Assembly (NCBI GenBank): GCA_964019135.1
Contig: OZ025248.1
Location: 69,508,119-69,572,118 of the forward strand
Reading direction: 5' to 3'
Origin: Arenicola marina
Taxonomy: Eukaryota > Annelida > Polychaeta > Arenicolidae
Length of the DNA stretch: 64,000 nucleotides
Shown: one piece after another, positions 1 through 12,434 of the stretch
How positions within the stretch are numbered: position 1 is the first letter of the stretch
Layout: each line of letters begins with the position of its first letter
Program-made: the position numbers and the translations under genes
The notes under the pieces: model-generated
What the model saw: the letters and a program-made list of their open reading frames with translations, nothing else
Databases searched by the model: none
What the model was told of the DNA's origin: nothing

Positions 1-2630
1 TCACCTTATTTCCGGGATCGTAAACTGCCATGATGCTTATTTCGTGATGCGAGATTGAGAAATTTTATTTCTGTGATCCGAGATGAGATACCCCTCTTAC
101 CCCTCTTAATTTGAAAAAGGGATCTCTGAAAACTTGCGACCGGGGGGGGGGGTGAAGATAACCCGGGGGTGGGGCACTCCACATCTCAGAAGATGGCCTT
201 GATTTTGCAAAGAAAGACGGAAAAATGGATCATTGAATTTTTTAGATTGAACAGTCCTTAATGATGAACATCGCCTTGCTTTAGGTGTGTGTGTGTGTGG
301 GGGGGGGGGGTAAACCTCTTACCCCCCCCCCGGATCTGCCACTGGATGAAATGCTGGTATTACACAATTGTGTGCCTGAAAGCAAAAAAGTTAAATCTTA
401 ACTAAGTCTAAATATCACGTCTAGTATAATAGTAATAGCCTTATTATTATGTATTACATTATTATTATTAACAAGCAGATCAAAGGCAATTTTCAAGTAG
501 CGCTAAAATTAATCTTCGACAAGTATGATAAAACTTTAATGCTAGGCGGCATTAATGCCTGGCAAAAGCTATGGGAATGCAAGGGCTTTTGGGAGTTATT
601 GCGACTTGGCTATATCGTATTACTGTCCCAACAGCGTACACAATATATATTCTGTGTCGAACGATAGGCCACTTGGTTCTCTGCACTGCTGGGACATGGA
701 CATGAATTAATAAGGTGTGACTGATGTCATCCAGCAGATCATCCAGAACCCCCAGAATGGCTGAGCCGGTGGGATCCAAAGCCGTGTCGATATGCCACAA
801 AAAATAATCCAAGATTCCATTCTTTATGTCCAGATTTAATATAAGTGTTTTGCACTAAAATGCCCCAGCCCATGGTACAAACCTATATACAAACGCAACC
901 ATTCTTCCATGTCTCTGCGTATAACGGTTTATATTTCAGTGTTCCCTTGAACCTCTCTACATAGGATATAAAATGACCCAGCTGAGCGTTTCCGTCAATT
1001 CTCGATTTCATTAGGAATCAGCTGCAATAATTTCTGACCCAGATTAAATATTACTTATGGATGTAGCAGTGTGGGTTGCTTCATATCATTTGTCGAAGTA
1101 ATCTGGAAGAACAACCCGCATCTCTGAACGATCGGTGGCAAATGCCCCGGTCAAGGTCTAAACATTTGCCACTATGGGCGCCGTTAGTAGTAGCCAATCA
1201 GCAAGCCATCACCATTCGTGCTTATCTTAGCACTCAATCTGGGTGACATATGGAAGCATACCGTTCCACTACTTTAAGAAATGGGTTGGCACATAATCAT
1301 CGAAAGGAAGATCATATGCGCACACAAAGTGGAATTCATTTTCAAGAGAAAGTGTACCTTTACAGCTACAATGTCGGCAGTATATCGCGTCCCTTTATAT
1401 AGTATACCTACTACCGGTTCCAATAGTTAAGCGATGGTCTGAACATATAAATTTTGATGAAATGTTCTTCGAAATTTCGCAACTTTTCAAAAGAGTCTCA
1501 AACGTGGCATGAGTCTAAAGTTTTACTGCTGTCCTTAACATCACTGCTTCAATCTTGTCGGGCACAGTCTCTCAGTCTTTGAACTAACTTTTTTAAAACA
1601 GTTCTTTTACGTTGGTCACCCAGTTTGGTTCACCATGTTGGTCCTTAAATATATAACATATTTTGGAGTCCCCACAGACCTCTGACGCATATATCAGCAT
1701 TAGAAGCATCATCTCGTCGAATATTTCAAATGCCACGGCTTGAGATATGACATTACATTTATAAATTAATCGGTGTTGCATATTAGCTGCTATTGACCCC
1801 TGATGACTTGCTATAGTATATCAAAGTAACTGACTGCTGGGGACGTGCCGCTTAAAAGGGTCTTTTCGTGCATTTTCGTGCATATTGGTACGCCAATGGG
1901 TACTCAATTATGCACCTGCATGGGTCTACGTTCGGAGGAAGTTAGGAAAAAGGCACTGATTTTGTATTTACTACAGACTGTACATAGATCTAATTATCAA
2001 AAACGTCAGGTCTTATAGCCATTCTCCGTTTCTTGAATTTTTCAGCTGGATGGTCTGAATGGGCTCTAATTGTACACGGTGCTTGGTGCTTGGATTTGGG
2101 GGCTCCCAGAGGATCTCCTTATAAATGTGTGTATTCAGTTACCCTCCGAGATTTTGACCCTTGGTCCGCGAGAGTCTTTGCTCCAACTAAGTCTTACAAA
2201 AAGAGAAAATAAATCACATACATAGATACAACCGATTAACCGAAGTTGTTGACATGGGAACGTATAGGAAATGGCGTTTGGATTGGAGAATTGTTGCGAT
2301 TAAACGGAAGTTGCGATTAACCGAAGTGCGATTAAGTGGCGCGCACTGTACTTGTTATAAGAAACACAAGCAATTTGACGACTTTCAAAGAACCATTTTT
2401 CGTTTTTTTTTATATAACGCCCCCAATTCTGAAAAACTTTCAAGATCGCTCTAGGGATAATTTATTCCTGGAGCCTGCATGCCTACCAGATCTGCGCACT
2501 GGATTAGATCATTGGCGTAACATCAAACAAATATTTGAGACATTTTTATCTAGAAATACACCATAGCATCTGCCTGTGGAGTATATCCCAGATAGCGAAA
2601 CGACGAGTGACCATCGTTAGGTCAACGTCG
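1..2630. other. No gene recognised; short simple-sequence tracts
   Basis: I see no supportable gene here. Open frames are short (up to 86 codons, minus strand 552-812) and show no family motif. There is a poly-G run near 141-151 and a TG/G tract near 281-310 followed by poly-C near 321-331. At about 2232-2335 a short motif of the form GCGATTAAnCGnAAGT is repeated several times. Confidence 0.5.
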
Positions 2631-2639
2631 GCCGCTACA

Positions 2640-2870
2640 TTGGCCTACTGTCGGCAAACATCATTGGGCCAATGTAGTTTTGTCCAGCGGCCCCATGTTG
2701 GTACACCGTCGGCATGGCAGCATTGCACCAGCGGTGGCCCAGGATTGGCCCAACTTGGGCAAACATCATACACCCATCATTGGCCCATTGTCGGCAAACA
2801 TCGTTGGGCCACCGTAGTTTTGTCTAGCGGGCCAACACTGGTACACTGTCGGCCCACAACACGAGGCCGC
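2640..2870. repeat. 140-bp tandem duplication rich in TTGGGCCA-type motifs
   Basis: A segment starting near 2640 (TGGCC...TGTCGGCAAACATC...TTGGGCCA...GTAGTTTTGTC) recurs with an offset of 140 bases from about 2780. Second-copy differences are substitutions and the second copy is partial. The recurring TTGGGCCA/TTGGCCCA words make the block locally self-complementary. Confidence 0.7.
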
Positions 2871-2879
2871 TAATTGACC

Positions 2880-4002
2880 GACACATTGGAGCACTGAATG
2901 TAAATAATAAACGTATACACATTTCAGACTTCGCATAACATTTATTGAACCAAATACACCGGATCAGTCAGATTCTTGATGACACCCTCCAAGCATGCAC
3001 ACATATCTAGAGGGCGCATCTACTGACGCATGAATCTCTTGACGCACCAGATCAGTCAAACTCTTCCAGCTGGTAGGCAACGTGGGCCATGTTCAGATCT
3101 GTCAAACAGAATATACAATTTGTAGCGCAAAATGCATTTAAAATAATTTGATGTTCAAAATCATCCAGATATTTCTCTCACATCAACAAACTTTATTAGT
3201 GGGCAGCAGACTAGGGCAAGGGGTATTTCCATTCAGCGTGGCCTGTGTGAGTAGTGTGGCCCGGTCGGCTGTGCCCACTCCTGGGCTAGCTGCCACCCCA
3301 AGGAGAGTGATCCAGGCCTGGTCATGCCTGAGCCTAGCCCTGGTACATGCCTCTCTTACCACGCCCGTAAACGGAGCAAGGGTGAGAGCCATGTCGCTGA
3401 CACGGCCGAAAACAAAAAATCGCGGACCGGTGGCTCAAGTTGAAGTTCATAACAGAATAAATATACAGTGCCTACCCGTCAAGTTGCTCCATTAGATTCC
3501 TGAAGCTTTCATGACGTTCGTCGGACAGTCATTTCTTTGGTCGGTAGTGTATTTTCTTGTAATCCGGGCGATTTGTGTCCTCTCTCGCTTCGTTTTGAAT
3601 GCTCCGCCGCTCGCCGGAAGTAAACAAACTTAGCCTGAGCAGTCGCTGCCAGGCGGCGTTTGTTGACATATCGATTATATCGATTTTCAGCCCACTTCGT
3701 CAATCTGGCAACAAGGCACCCCTATAATTTTAACATTATTAGTCGAACCTTTTTATGAACTGTAAAGAGAATGACTTTAGCCCACGCCATGGGAAATTTA
3801 CCTGTTCTTAGAATTGCATTACACGGATTTGTAAAGTAGTGTGGGGGGGGGGGTCAAGTAGGGAGGGGGCAACGGCTGCACTGTACATTTTGCTCGGCTT
3901 TTGTCTATGCTCTTCACCAGTTTCCAAAGTTGACCAGTTGCCATGTTACGGTGTGCTTGTTTCTAATTTATATCGTTGGTCAGTGCTATATGCCATTCTC
4001 TA
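2880..4002. other. No gene recognised
   Basis: Open frames of up to 115 codons on both strands (for example 3148-3495 +) overlap each other and show no recognised domain. A poly-G run sits at 3841-3851. I cannot assign a function to any part of this stretch. Confidence 0.5.
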
Positions 4003-5335
4003 CTCTGGAACAGATTTACCATACGTAACTTCCTGGAGCAGATTCTAAAATGTTAACAAATGCTTTGGTTGTCTTACAAGATATAATAATTACGGACCAA
4101 CTGCGGTTACATAAAGGGGCGATATATCGGACGGAATATTAGGACCATAGTCAGATTAGAAAGCCACGAAGGCCACTTGTACTGCTCGATCTTGAAAAGG
4201 CATTCGACACGGTAACGTCGCCATTTTTGCAACGTTTTTAAAAAAAAAACTTTTTGGGCCTTATTATCGCACATGGATGAAGATAATATACTCAAACATA
4301 ACTTCCTGCTGCATGAATAATAACATATCAACGTAATTCTTTAGCGTAAGGAGGGGCATAAGGCCAGGCTGTCCCACAAGGGTATAAAAGTAAGACAAAC
4401 CAAAGATTTACACGGTATTGCTATCCGGATATCGAATTTAAAATAAGCTAACTTGCGGGCGACGCCACTCTTTCTCTGCAAGATCACAAGTCTTTACGCA
4501 TTGCATTGAATATCTTAGACACATTTGCGTTGTGCTCTTGTTTAAAGTCAAAGACTAAGACACGTATTTTTTACCCTGGTAAGACAAATTACAAACCTAT
4601 GGCGCAGAACGTGTATGATATACAGCCTGCTGGAACATGTTATATTATGAAGCTTCAGTGTAATTGGTTAAGATTCCTTACGTCATGACTATCACATGAT
4701 CTCCACTGTCTTGGTCACTTCCACTGAACGGACGCACCACTGAATAAAACATCAACCTATGTCATGACAGTTGTCAAGTATATTCCGAGGCACTCGTCCA
4801 ACACACGGCAGAATGTAACAGAGCAGTATTTAAAAACATTGAGCTATGCTTCTGTAAAGATTTGCATAAAACCTCTGAACCAACTTTATTAAAATGGATC
4901 AAAAGACTGCTAACGACTAATTGCACTGGTAATTAATGTGTTAGCCTTCGAGCTTCTGACGACTATTTGCGCTGGTAATGTGTTAGCCTTCGAGCAGCTG
5001 CATGACGACTAATTGGACTAGTAATGTATTAGCCTTCGAGCTGCTGACGACTAATTGGACTAGTAATGTGTTAGCTGTTAGCTGCATCCGGTTACGCCAG
5101 AACAACTAATTAACAAGTTGGCAATGACATTTCTTTCATCATTTCTTTCAAAAACCAAAAAAGCTCCTTTATGACCAAATGTTAGAAATGTGGTGCTCTT
5201 TCCACGCTCGCGAACCGAAAGTGGAATCGATCCGGGGCGAGCATTTATGGCGTAACAAATTTATATTAATTGGTAAGGATATTGCAAGGAAACACAATAA
5301 TGGTTTTATGCGAAATGGGACCTGGCCGGTAAATA
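4003..5335 (+). pseudogene. Decayed copy of the L1/Tx1 LINE ORF2 (RT region)
   Basis: This is a degenerate relative of ORF2 of the complete LINE at 40598-47069. About 4003-4640 matches 44690-45415: it holds remnants of the RT palm region, including a copy of the LDFEKAFDTV coding segment at 4185-4215 and the sequence around KTRIFY...MAQN.YDIQPAG at 4555-4630. About 4823-4870 matches 45418-45470, and 4885-5335 matches 45775-46060. Frameshifts and stops break it throughout, the active-site segment is disrupted, and parts of ORF2 are deleted. About 180 bases unrelated to the LINE are inserted near 4641-4822. A short segment has been tandemly amplified at 4910-5080. It cannot encode a working enzyme. 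Confidence 0.85.
4910..5080. repeat. Local tandem amplification inside the dead LINE copy
   Basis: Four tandem versions of about 45-60 bases, each carrying GACGACTA-TTG-n-CT-GTAAT and GTTAGCCTTCGAGC. The intact LINE has this segment once, at 45790-45830, so amplification happened after insertion and decay of this copy. Confidence 0.75.
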
Positions 5336-5559
5336 AAAAAAGGGAGCACTATTAGAAATAGTATCCCATATGATGCGTTAAAACGTCAAAACATAGTCAG
5401 AGACGTTTCGTGACGCTTAAACGTAGGTTCCCCTCTGAAGAGCTCGTGCGCTGTACACATGAGACGGCAGTCCTACTACTTTTGATGCGTTAAAGAGTTT
5501 TAATACGTAATTCTGTTACAAAACATCGCCGATTAAAACGATGTTCCAGATATTATGAA

Positions 5560-5800
5560 TTCAACACATCGAACAGCTACTGCTGCATGGTTACCTCCTT
5601 TCTCAAAAACACCATTCATCTGAACATTTGAATAAACCATTCACATGCCGGCCTAAATTTAGCAATTAAACCGGTGCCTGCATCTACGTCACTTGGCGCG
5701 AAAATGGTTCTGGTCGTTCAAAGCTGATGCCCGAATTTGTACGGGTTTCGTGACTATGGCGCGCCTCACTTACCAAATTTGAACCATATAATTTGCATAA
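5560..5800. repeat. Dispersed repeat, copy 1 (partner near 23770-23990)
   Basis: Resembles 23770-23990 in the same orientation: both contain AATAAACC...TTCA, GGCCTAnA, CAATTAAACC, GCACCTATGTCACTTGG or a close variant, and TTTGTGACTAC or a close variant in the same order and at similar spacing. No coding capacity or terminal repeat was identified. Confidence 0.55.
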
Positions 5801-5929
5801 CTATCCAGATTACCTCAATATGTTCTCTTATGTGGGTATATTATGGTAATTTTGCGAATTAATTTACCCAGAAGCTGACCTTTAAATCACAATTTTATGG
5901 GATACCCATTCACTTTGAGGACTATTTAA

Positions 5930-6660
5930 TATTTAAGGGGTGTCCCGGCTTTAATTAATTATAAAGATGAGCCCGATGTGCTGTCAAACCGCACATATCG
6001 GGCTCCCCTTTAATTATTTAGGCGGTATACCCCCTTTAACATTTAACGGGTACTCCTCGATCAATTGTATACACTCACAGAACGCGTTTCATACAATGCT
6101 ATCTGATAAAAGAAGGATTGTCATTGGCACAAATTACGTGTGTGTTCAAAGTTATTAAACCAATCACGATATGCGATACACTGGCTCAGACGGCTGAGAC
6201 TGAACCTGGAAACAGTTTAGCCTAGTTGCACTTGATCTGTTGTCAGTGTGATACAAATATACATATATATGCCCGCAGCTTTAACTTGTGTTGTTGAACT
6301 TGTGCATGGGATCGACAACGGTTCTGGAGCCGGGCGCGGATCTGGCGCGCAGGCGACCCTAGCAATGTAAATTTAGGCTTCATGAAACATTTTTCCATAT
6401 GAGATGCACTATGTTGGCTAAGAAATGTCCGTTTATTTATTGCCGCAATCAAGATATACTATATGTACGTATATGCCGTAAGAATATAAATGCATCATTT
6501 CCAGTCAAAATATTTGCTGTATGAATAACTTAAAGGGGTACGCCTTAACTATTCGTTGAGCGGTACCCCTTAAATAATTAAGGGATATATATCCCGGCCT
6601 TATTAACTTTAAGGTGTACCGGTTAAATAATTAAGGGCTATCCATTAATAAGCCAGTGAT
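5930..6660. repeat. AT-rich short inverted repeats with GGGGTACC-type motifs
   Basis: Near 5968-6003 there is a stem with arms GAGCCCGATGTG and CACATATCGGGCTC. Around 5935-6060 and again 6530-6650 short words such as TTTAATTA, GGGGTGT or GGGGTACC and TTAAGGG recur in both orientations. Between them (6060-6530) I see no gene. The family is not recognised. Confidence 0.45.
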
Positions 6661-7369
6661 AATAGCGAGCGAAGCGAGCCTCTATAGCAACACACATGTA
6701 TAGATATATATATATATATTTTGAAATTTCATATGTCCATGCGATTGAAAAACCGTGGACACATGAGTGAGAATACCCAGGGGAATACCCTGGAGAATAC
6801 CGGTCCCGCAGGCCGATTTGTCGGACTGTGCCGGACTCATTGTTTTGGCCAACTGTGATTGGCTTAAATTTAACCTGAATTAATAATAACACTCTCACAG
6901 GTAGGCGGCGCGTCAATTCGAACTGCCGGGTGGGACGTAACGCTTCGTCCGCACAATTATGACACTTCGAATCCGATTTAGATGACTGTGAGAAACAACC
7001 GATTGGGCGAATGTTTCAACGACTACGTGATTGAACCATATCATCTCAGAAAACTGCTTAAGATACGAATAGCACAAAAGCCTTCTTCAACGAAAGGTAC
7101 CGTCCCGCCTTTTTGAAGATGAATGCCATTTTTTATGTAATTTTTTTCCATCTGGGGCATGGACCCCCCCTTTCTGGGGAAGAATGCTACATGAGGTGGC
7201 ATGGACCCCCCACATGCATAGACAAGTTTGGACACCCCCCCCCCCCGCCCCTTTTCAAATTCTGTGTGTGATAAGAACAGAAATAGTCCCAACCTAAGAT
7301 GTAAGTTTTTAAACAAAAATGGTGGTGTCAAAACATTATTTCTGATTTCTTAATCAACAATACCAGTTG

Positions 7370-8780
7370 GATTCTTTTTCCTTGGTCGGTTCACTTCATT
7401 TTAAAACCCAGCTAGCATATAGACTAGAATTGTTTTTCTTTGGTTGGTTAGCCTTTCGCTGTTTTTTAAAAACCTGACAAACTATAGAATAAAATATAAC
7501 TGAAGTTAAAGAAATGGTAATTCACAAAACCTACCCAATATATAGAGAGACACGGAATCTTTTTTTGTTAGAAAAACACTAAATGAGAAGAAAACAAGCC
7601 AATTCATGAAGCCAAAAAAACAGAAAAGGGCCATTCATTGGGTAAAGCTAGTCAACAAAAAAAGCGCAATGAAGCAAGACAAGCGCCATCAATTGAGTAA
7701 AAGTCTAGGCAAAAATAATTGCATTTGCAGAATTTTCTGCTTTGTTGGACTAGAATTTATTTCCATGATTGCGGTCACTTTGCACAGTTTTAAAACCAAA
7801 ACTGTGTTTAGGAAAAATATTAAGACTCAGAGTACGTCTAGCTAAAGTTAAACAATTTCTTTTTCCAAAAATGAATAAAAAAAAAGTGTGAAGAAACAAA
7901 CCATTAAAGTAATATACTTACATGCGCCATCTTAGATTTGTTACATTTTAGAATCAAAACTAAAAGTATCTCAACATCTATGAAGCATATGTTTTATATC
8001 TCGTTGAGTCTGTAAAACAAACATTTCAACATAAAACTGCGCGGTTTATATTTATCGCGCGCGAACGTGATAGCGAGCCGCGGTCGACATCACACACAAA
8101 ATAGCGAACTGCGAACAGGCGCGCAGGGATATAAAGCCGGCCACCAACTTCTGCTCCGTTGAACAAAATGGTTCTCTCTGGATAGCCCGCATGCTTTCAG
8201 GATTTAAATTCAAGACAGAATGTGCTTATTTGACATGGAGAAGAGGTTGGTAATACAAAAAAATACGGAATATATTGCTTTAAACAATTGAAACCAAAAA
8301 AGTACACAAACAGGATATTGAAGCAAGAAAACCACATTAATTAGGGAAAAGTCGATAAAAACAAACAATTACATTTGCAGAATTTATTTGCCTAAACACA
8401 TGCATGTCGATAAAATATCGAATTCTTTACCAATGTTTTTTTCCAAGTCAGAGGGCATGCATGCTTTTGTGTATTTTTTCATTGACCAGTTAATTTTTGT
8501 AGTTACAAACACAAAAAAACTGATAGACTAATGAAACAAATAAACTTAGCTGAAAGTTAAAAAGCAAAAAGTAGGCAGTTGACAAGAATTAACGAAGTAT
8601 AACTTTGTGAAGAAAAGCTATTGAAGCCAAAATATGTCCAAAAAAGGGCATTGAAGCAAAAAACAACAGTTTGTGAAGAACAATCAAGAAAAAATACTTA
8701 TTTCAGCATTAGATTTAACCAGGATTAAGCTGCATTTGTTGTGAAATAACTGTCAACCTTTCAACTATTGGATAATAAAT
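7370..8780. repeat. Degenerate A-rich repeated region
   Basis: Words such as GAAGCCAAAA, GAAGCAAGA, GGGCATTGAAGC, ACATTTGCAGAATTT and CTAGAATT recur at 7430-7470, 7600-7760, 8310-8395 and 8600-8680, so the stretch looks like diverged tandem copies of an A-rich unit. A GC-rich insert with GCGCGCGAA words lies at 8040-8165. No gene is supported; the 79-codon frame at 7606-7845 lies within the repeated part. Confidence 0.45.
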
Positions 8781-8790
8781 AAGAAAGAAA

Positions 8791-8805
8791 TGTATGAAAG
8801 AATTT
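8791..8805. repeat. Target-site duplication of the truncated LINE, copy 1
   Basis: TGTATGAAAGAATTT next to the poly-T run. The same 15 bases lie at 11509-11523 on the other side of the LINE; the last three T overlap the tail. Confidence 0.88.
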
Positions 8806-11508
8806 TTTTTTTTTTTTTTTTTTTTTATTTCATAGGCAGCACAAACACATTACATAATAACCAAAACGTAGCGGTGGTTTCATAGTAAACAAAAATAATG
8901 TCTCTACCGTAGCTTACTGGCAATCGAGGGCATGTCGCAGAGGACTCCACTTGTTATCGAAAATCATTAAACTGTACCCGCCTTTATCATGCGAAATATA
9001 TTTTTCTATTTGATAGTAAAACTTGATTGCATTTTTACACCCTTGAAAAGACGGCTTACTACCTTTCCATTTACTACCATATATATATCTTTTAATGATC
9101 CATAGTATATGGTTGAAAAGATTGCCATATTTATTCTTAGAGATTCCAAGCAAGATTATTTTCTTTGAAAACAAATTAACAATGTTAATTTCAATGTACT
9201 GTCTCAACCATGTGACCAATGTTACCCAAAGTTGCCTTATATAGGGACACTCGCAAAAAAGATGCATTATAGTTTCCGGGTCTGTGTGACAAAACGAACA
9301 ATTGTCATTCTCTCGTATCTTGCATGTCTTAAGATATACATTTGTGGCGGTAGTATGATGCAATATGTCAAATTGAAAGCTCCTTAATCGCTCATCAATA
9401 GTAGCTATGTACGGCAATTTATAAAAACATTTCCATTCAGGGGTTGAGATGGTACATCGAAGTTCTCCTTCCCATTTAGTTTCATTGCGTTTATTAACCT
9501 TAAGACACTTGACAAGATTATTATAGATATAATGACATGTTCGTTTCTCTCGGGATACCTTCTCCAAACAAGTATTTTCAAAATTTACCGCAATTTCTTG
9601 ATATGTGCTACATGTCTGCTTCCACTCTCTTGGAAGACAATGCATAAGGCTATAAAAGTCAGCAAAATTTATACTTGTATTGTAGCGCTCCTTAAATTCT
9701 ACCCATCCAAGTAGATCTCCGTTATCATTAAGTAAATCCTTAAAATAACACAGCCCTTTATTTATGAACTCTTTTTTCCTGGAAATTACGTTTTGGTTGG
9801 TTAGAAAATACGTGTTCCAAATTGGATACCTATATACGTCATAACTAGAATCTACACTTTGGGTTTTCAGATAGAAATACCAGGCTTTCACGACCTCGGC
9901 CCAAAAAAGAATTTCGAACTTTACAATATGGTACTAACGATCGAGGATCTACCTCCCACAACAACTTTTTTTCCTCACAAATGATATCTTGAAAAAGTTG
10001 TTGCCACGTCCCAGAAGTATTTATAAGGCGTGGAATCCATGCAAGCTTAAGCGCTTTAAAGAATGACGGAACATGAGTGTTACCTACACCTCCAGCTTCA
10101 ATGGACTGGCAAATCTGATTCATCGAAACTTTGGATTTTCTACCTTTCCAAATAAAATTGCGGATTGCACTGGTGAGCTTGTCCAAATACGCCTGTCCCG
10201 GCGTGGGTAAGGCCGCTATAACATGCATCAGCTTAGGTAACGCTAAAGACTTTACTACCATCACACTTCCCCTGAGTGACAGGTTTCGCTTGCCATATGC
10301 TTGTAATATTCTACTGAATTCTACTAGTTTACTGTCGTAGTTTAATGATATAATTCTATCAAAATCTAGTGTAAATTTAATACCCAACAATGTAAATTCA
10401 TCAGCCCAGTCCAGTGCTATATCTTTACAGAAATTAACATCCCGTTTTTTTCCAAACCATACCGCTTTTGTTTTATCAATATTCATACGCAAGCCAGACA
10501 CCCTATAAAACAACTCCATAATTTTTAACACTCGTCTTACTGACTTTTCGCTTCCGTCCAACATCAAGAATGTATCATCCGCGTACTGACCTATAAGAAA
10601 CTGTGTACATTTAATTACAATACCTATTACTGAAGAGTCGTTTTTCAAATACATAGCAAGTGGTTCTATAGCTAGAATAAAGATGTATGGTGACAAGGGG
10701 TCACCTTGTCTGCAACCTCTCTCTAGAGTAAACCTTTCTGAAAAGTTGCCATTGTTTATTACGCAACTACTAGGCTGTTTATATATCAAATTAAACCATT
10801 TAATAAACGATGGACCGAAACCGTATGCTTCAAAAACTCGGTTAATATATCTCCAACTTAACGTATCAAATGCCTTTTCAAAGTCTATTAAAAGTAACAT
10901 GCCAGTCCTGTTATTATTTACCATATAGTGCATCATATCATAGACTAACCGTGTGTTTTCACCTATAAATCGCCCCTTTAAAAAACCCTTCTGGTCACTG
11001 CTAATTATGTCAGGTAAAACTTGTTTCATTCTATGTGCTAAAACCCCTGTCAGAATCTTGAAATTCACATTTAGTAGAGATATAGGTCGCCAATTTTTAA
11101 AAAATTCCTTGGGTTTATCCCCTTTAGGTAAACACGTGATCACCCCTTGCTTCCGACTAATAGACAACTCCTCTACACGAAAAGCATGTTCAAGACTGCG
11201 ACACAGATAGGCCCCTAATTCCCTCCAAAATACTTTGTAAAAGTCGATGGGTAAACCATCGCTGCCCGGGGTTTTATTATTTTTCATATTTTTAACAATC
11301 AGCTTTATTTCTTGTATTGTAATATTGCCTTCACAAAGCTCACATTGTTGATCAGTTAACTTTTTAACGTTAGCCGATTGTAAAAACGTATCAAATAAAG
11401 ACTCTTGCCTCTGATCATCGGCATTCGAATACAGTGTCTCATAATATTTTCTAAGTTCTATCAAAACTTCCTTCGGTGTATTTACTTCTACCCCATCCAC
11501 TACTAATC
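8803..11508 (-). mobile_element. 5'-truncated L1/Tx1-type LINE (non-LTR retrotransposon)
   Basis: The element is read on the minus strand. Its 3' end is the poly-T run at 8803-8826 (poly-A on the element strand) and its 5' break is at 11508, where the 15-bp target duplication begins. Only the 3' part of ORF2 remains: the linker after the endonuclease, the whole reverse transcriptase and the C-terminal Cys/His motif. ORF1, the endonuclease and the 5' UTR are missing, as expected from incomplete reverse transcription. One frameshift near 9845-9900 splits the coding region. The exact target duplication and otherwise open reading frame indicate a fairly recent insertion that was dead on arrival. 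It is related to, but clearly different from, the complete LINE at 40598-47069. Confidence 0.92.
8914..9891 (-). pseudogene. LINE ORF2, C-terminal part (after frameshift)
   Basis: This frame encodes about 325 residues that continue the reverse-transcriptase protein of 9845-11533 after a one-frame shift. A Cys/His motif, CSFCHTDPETIMHLFCEC, is found about two thirds along; it matches the CX2C...HX4C motif near the C terminus of L1/Tx1-clade ORF2 proteins and aligns in position with CRLCGNMETIEHLFYHC in the complete LINE. The two frames overlap at 9845-9891, so a single indel in that overlap or just upstream separates them. The Met at 9891 is not a natural start. The stop is followed by about 90 bases of 3' UTR and the poly-A tail. 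Confidence 0.85.
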
Positions 11509-11533
11509 TGTATGAAAGAATTTGCTTACACAT
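9845..11533 (-). pseudogene. LINE ORF2, reverse transcriptase part (truncated)
   Basis: Open frame of 562 codons with the reverse-transcriptase blocks in order: NNKTPGSDGLP, the WRPISLLNVNFKI segment, DQKGFLKGRFIGENTR, LLLIDFEKAFDTLSW (first catalytic Asp), RGCRQGDPLSPYIFILAIEP, and the catalytic QYADDTFLML. This is the L1/Tx1 arrangement, in which the enzyme makes cDNA on nicked target DNA. The endonuclease that should precede it is missing. The first eight or nine residues, including the Met, come from the target duplication and flanking DNA (11509-11533), so this start is accidental. The frame ends in a frameshift, with the rest of the protein at 8914-9891. Confidence 0.93.
11509..11523. 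repeat. Target-site duplication of the truncated LINE, copy 2
   Basis: Exact copy of the 15 bases at 8791-8805. It marks the 5' break point of the LINE and supplies part of the spurious N terminus of the ORF on the minus strand. Confidence 0.88.
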
Positions 11534-11554
11534 TTTTCAGCCTAACTAGAGATA

Positions 11555-12432
11555 CAGCTTGTCGGGCAGTAACGGATCACAGGCAGTAGCGGATCACTTC
11601 GCTGTTCATGTTGAATCGTTTCTATTAAAAACCACTAAATGTAATAAATTAGAACTTATTTCAAAGATAATTACCCACTGACTTGAAATAAGTCCAAAAA
11701 CGCGAGGTTCTACCAATGTTTACATTCATTTTTACCTAAAATGCACTTCCGGTAGCGAGCTCTTTGCTCCGCGAGTTCTCGTGCGACACAGCAACTTCCA
11801 TTTCAACAGGCCATTCTTGCCAAAGTGAATACAGCTGTACACAACTGAGGTATTTTTTTCATAGATGTATATACCATGAACCTTCATATAAATAATCAGA
11901 TCCCTCCAAAAAGCAGAATTCCTGTTGTCATCCAAATTGCGTTAGCTGCTTTCTCGGCAGTAGCGGATCAGTGACGCACGTCTTTGCCGCCAAGCTTTAC
12001 CAGCAAGCTTGACCGCCAGGTGGCATGGCATGAATCATTAGTCCCATATCAGCAGCGGTACGGCTCCGATAATATCAAAATATGCTAGGATTATTTTACC
12101 AAACTATAAACTATGTGCCATATTAAATCGTCGACAACCTGATTTTGTATTTTTGAGACAGTCAATGCATTATGATACCTGTTTACTGTCCAAACAGGCC
12201 GCAAGATGGCGTGATCCGCTACTGCCTAAAGTGATCCGTTACTGGCTAATACAGTACCCCACAACATGGACCATTTTTAGACAGGTGGTTGCCGGAGAAT
12301 GATCAAGTTCGCTACCCATGAAAAGAGTCTGCATTTTTGAAAAGAATGAGCCTAAGATGATGCACCAGCTCCTCAGAAAACATGCTCAATCACTCCTTAG
12401 ACAAAAGTGATCCGCTACTGCCTGACAAGCTG
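11555..12432. mobile_element. Non-autonomous Tc1/mariner-like MITE, TA target duplication
   Basis: The ends are inverted repeats: the left begins CAGCTTGTCGGGCAGTAACG and the right, read inward, begins CAGCTTGTCAGGCAGTAGCG, each running on into GATCAC. Both are flanked by TA (11553-11554 and 12433-12434), the signature of Tc1/mariner/IS630 transposases. At 878 bp it has no transposase ORF; the 67-codon frame at 11732-11935 shows no DDE motif. The GGCAGTAGCGGATCAC core recurs inside the element near 11582-11596 and 11957-11972, and inverted near 12211-12240, like multiple transposase-binding sites. It lies about 30 bp beyond the LINE's 5' break. Confidence 0.82.
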
Positions 12433-12434
12433 TA

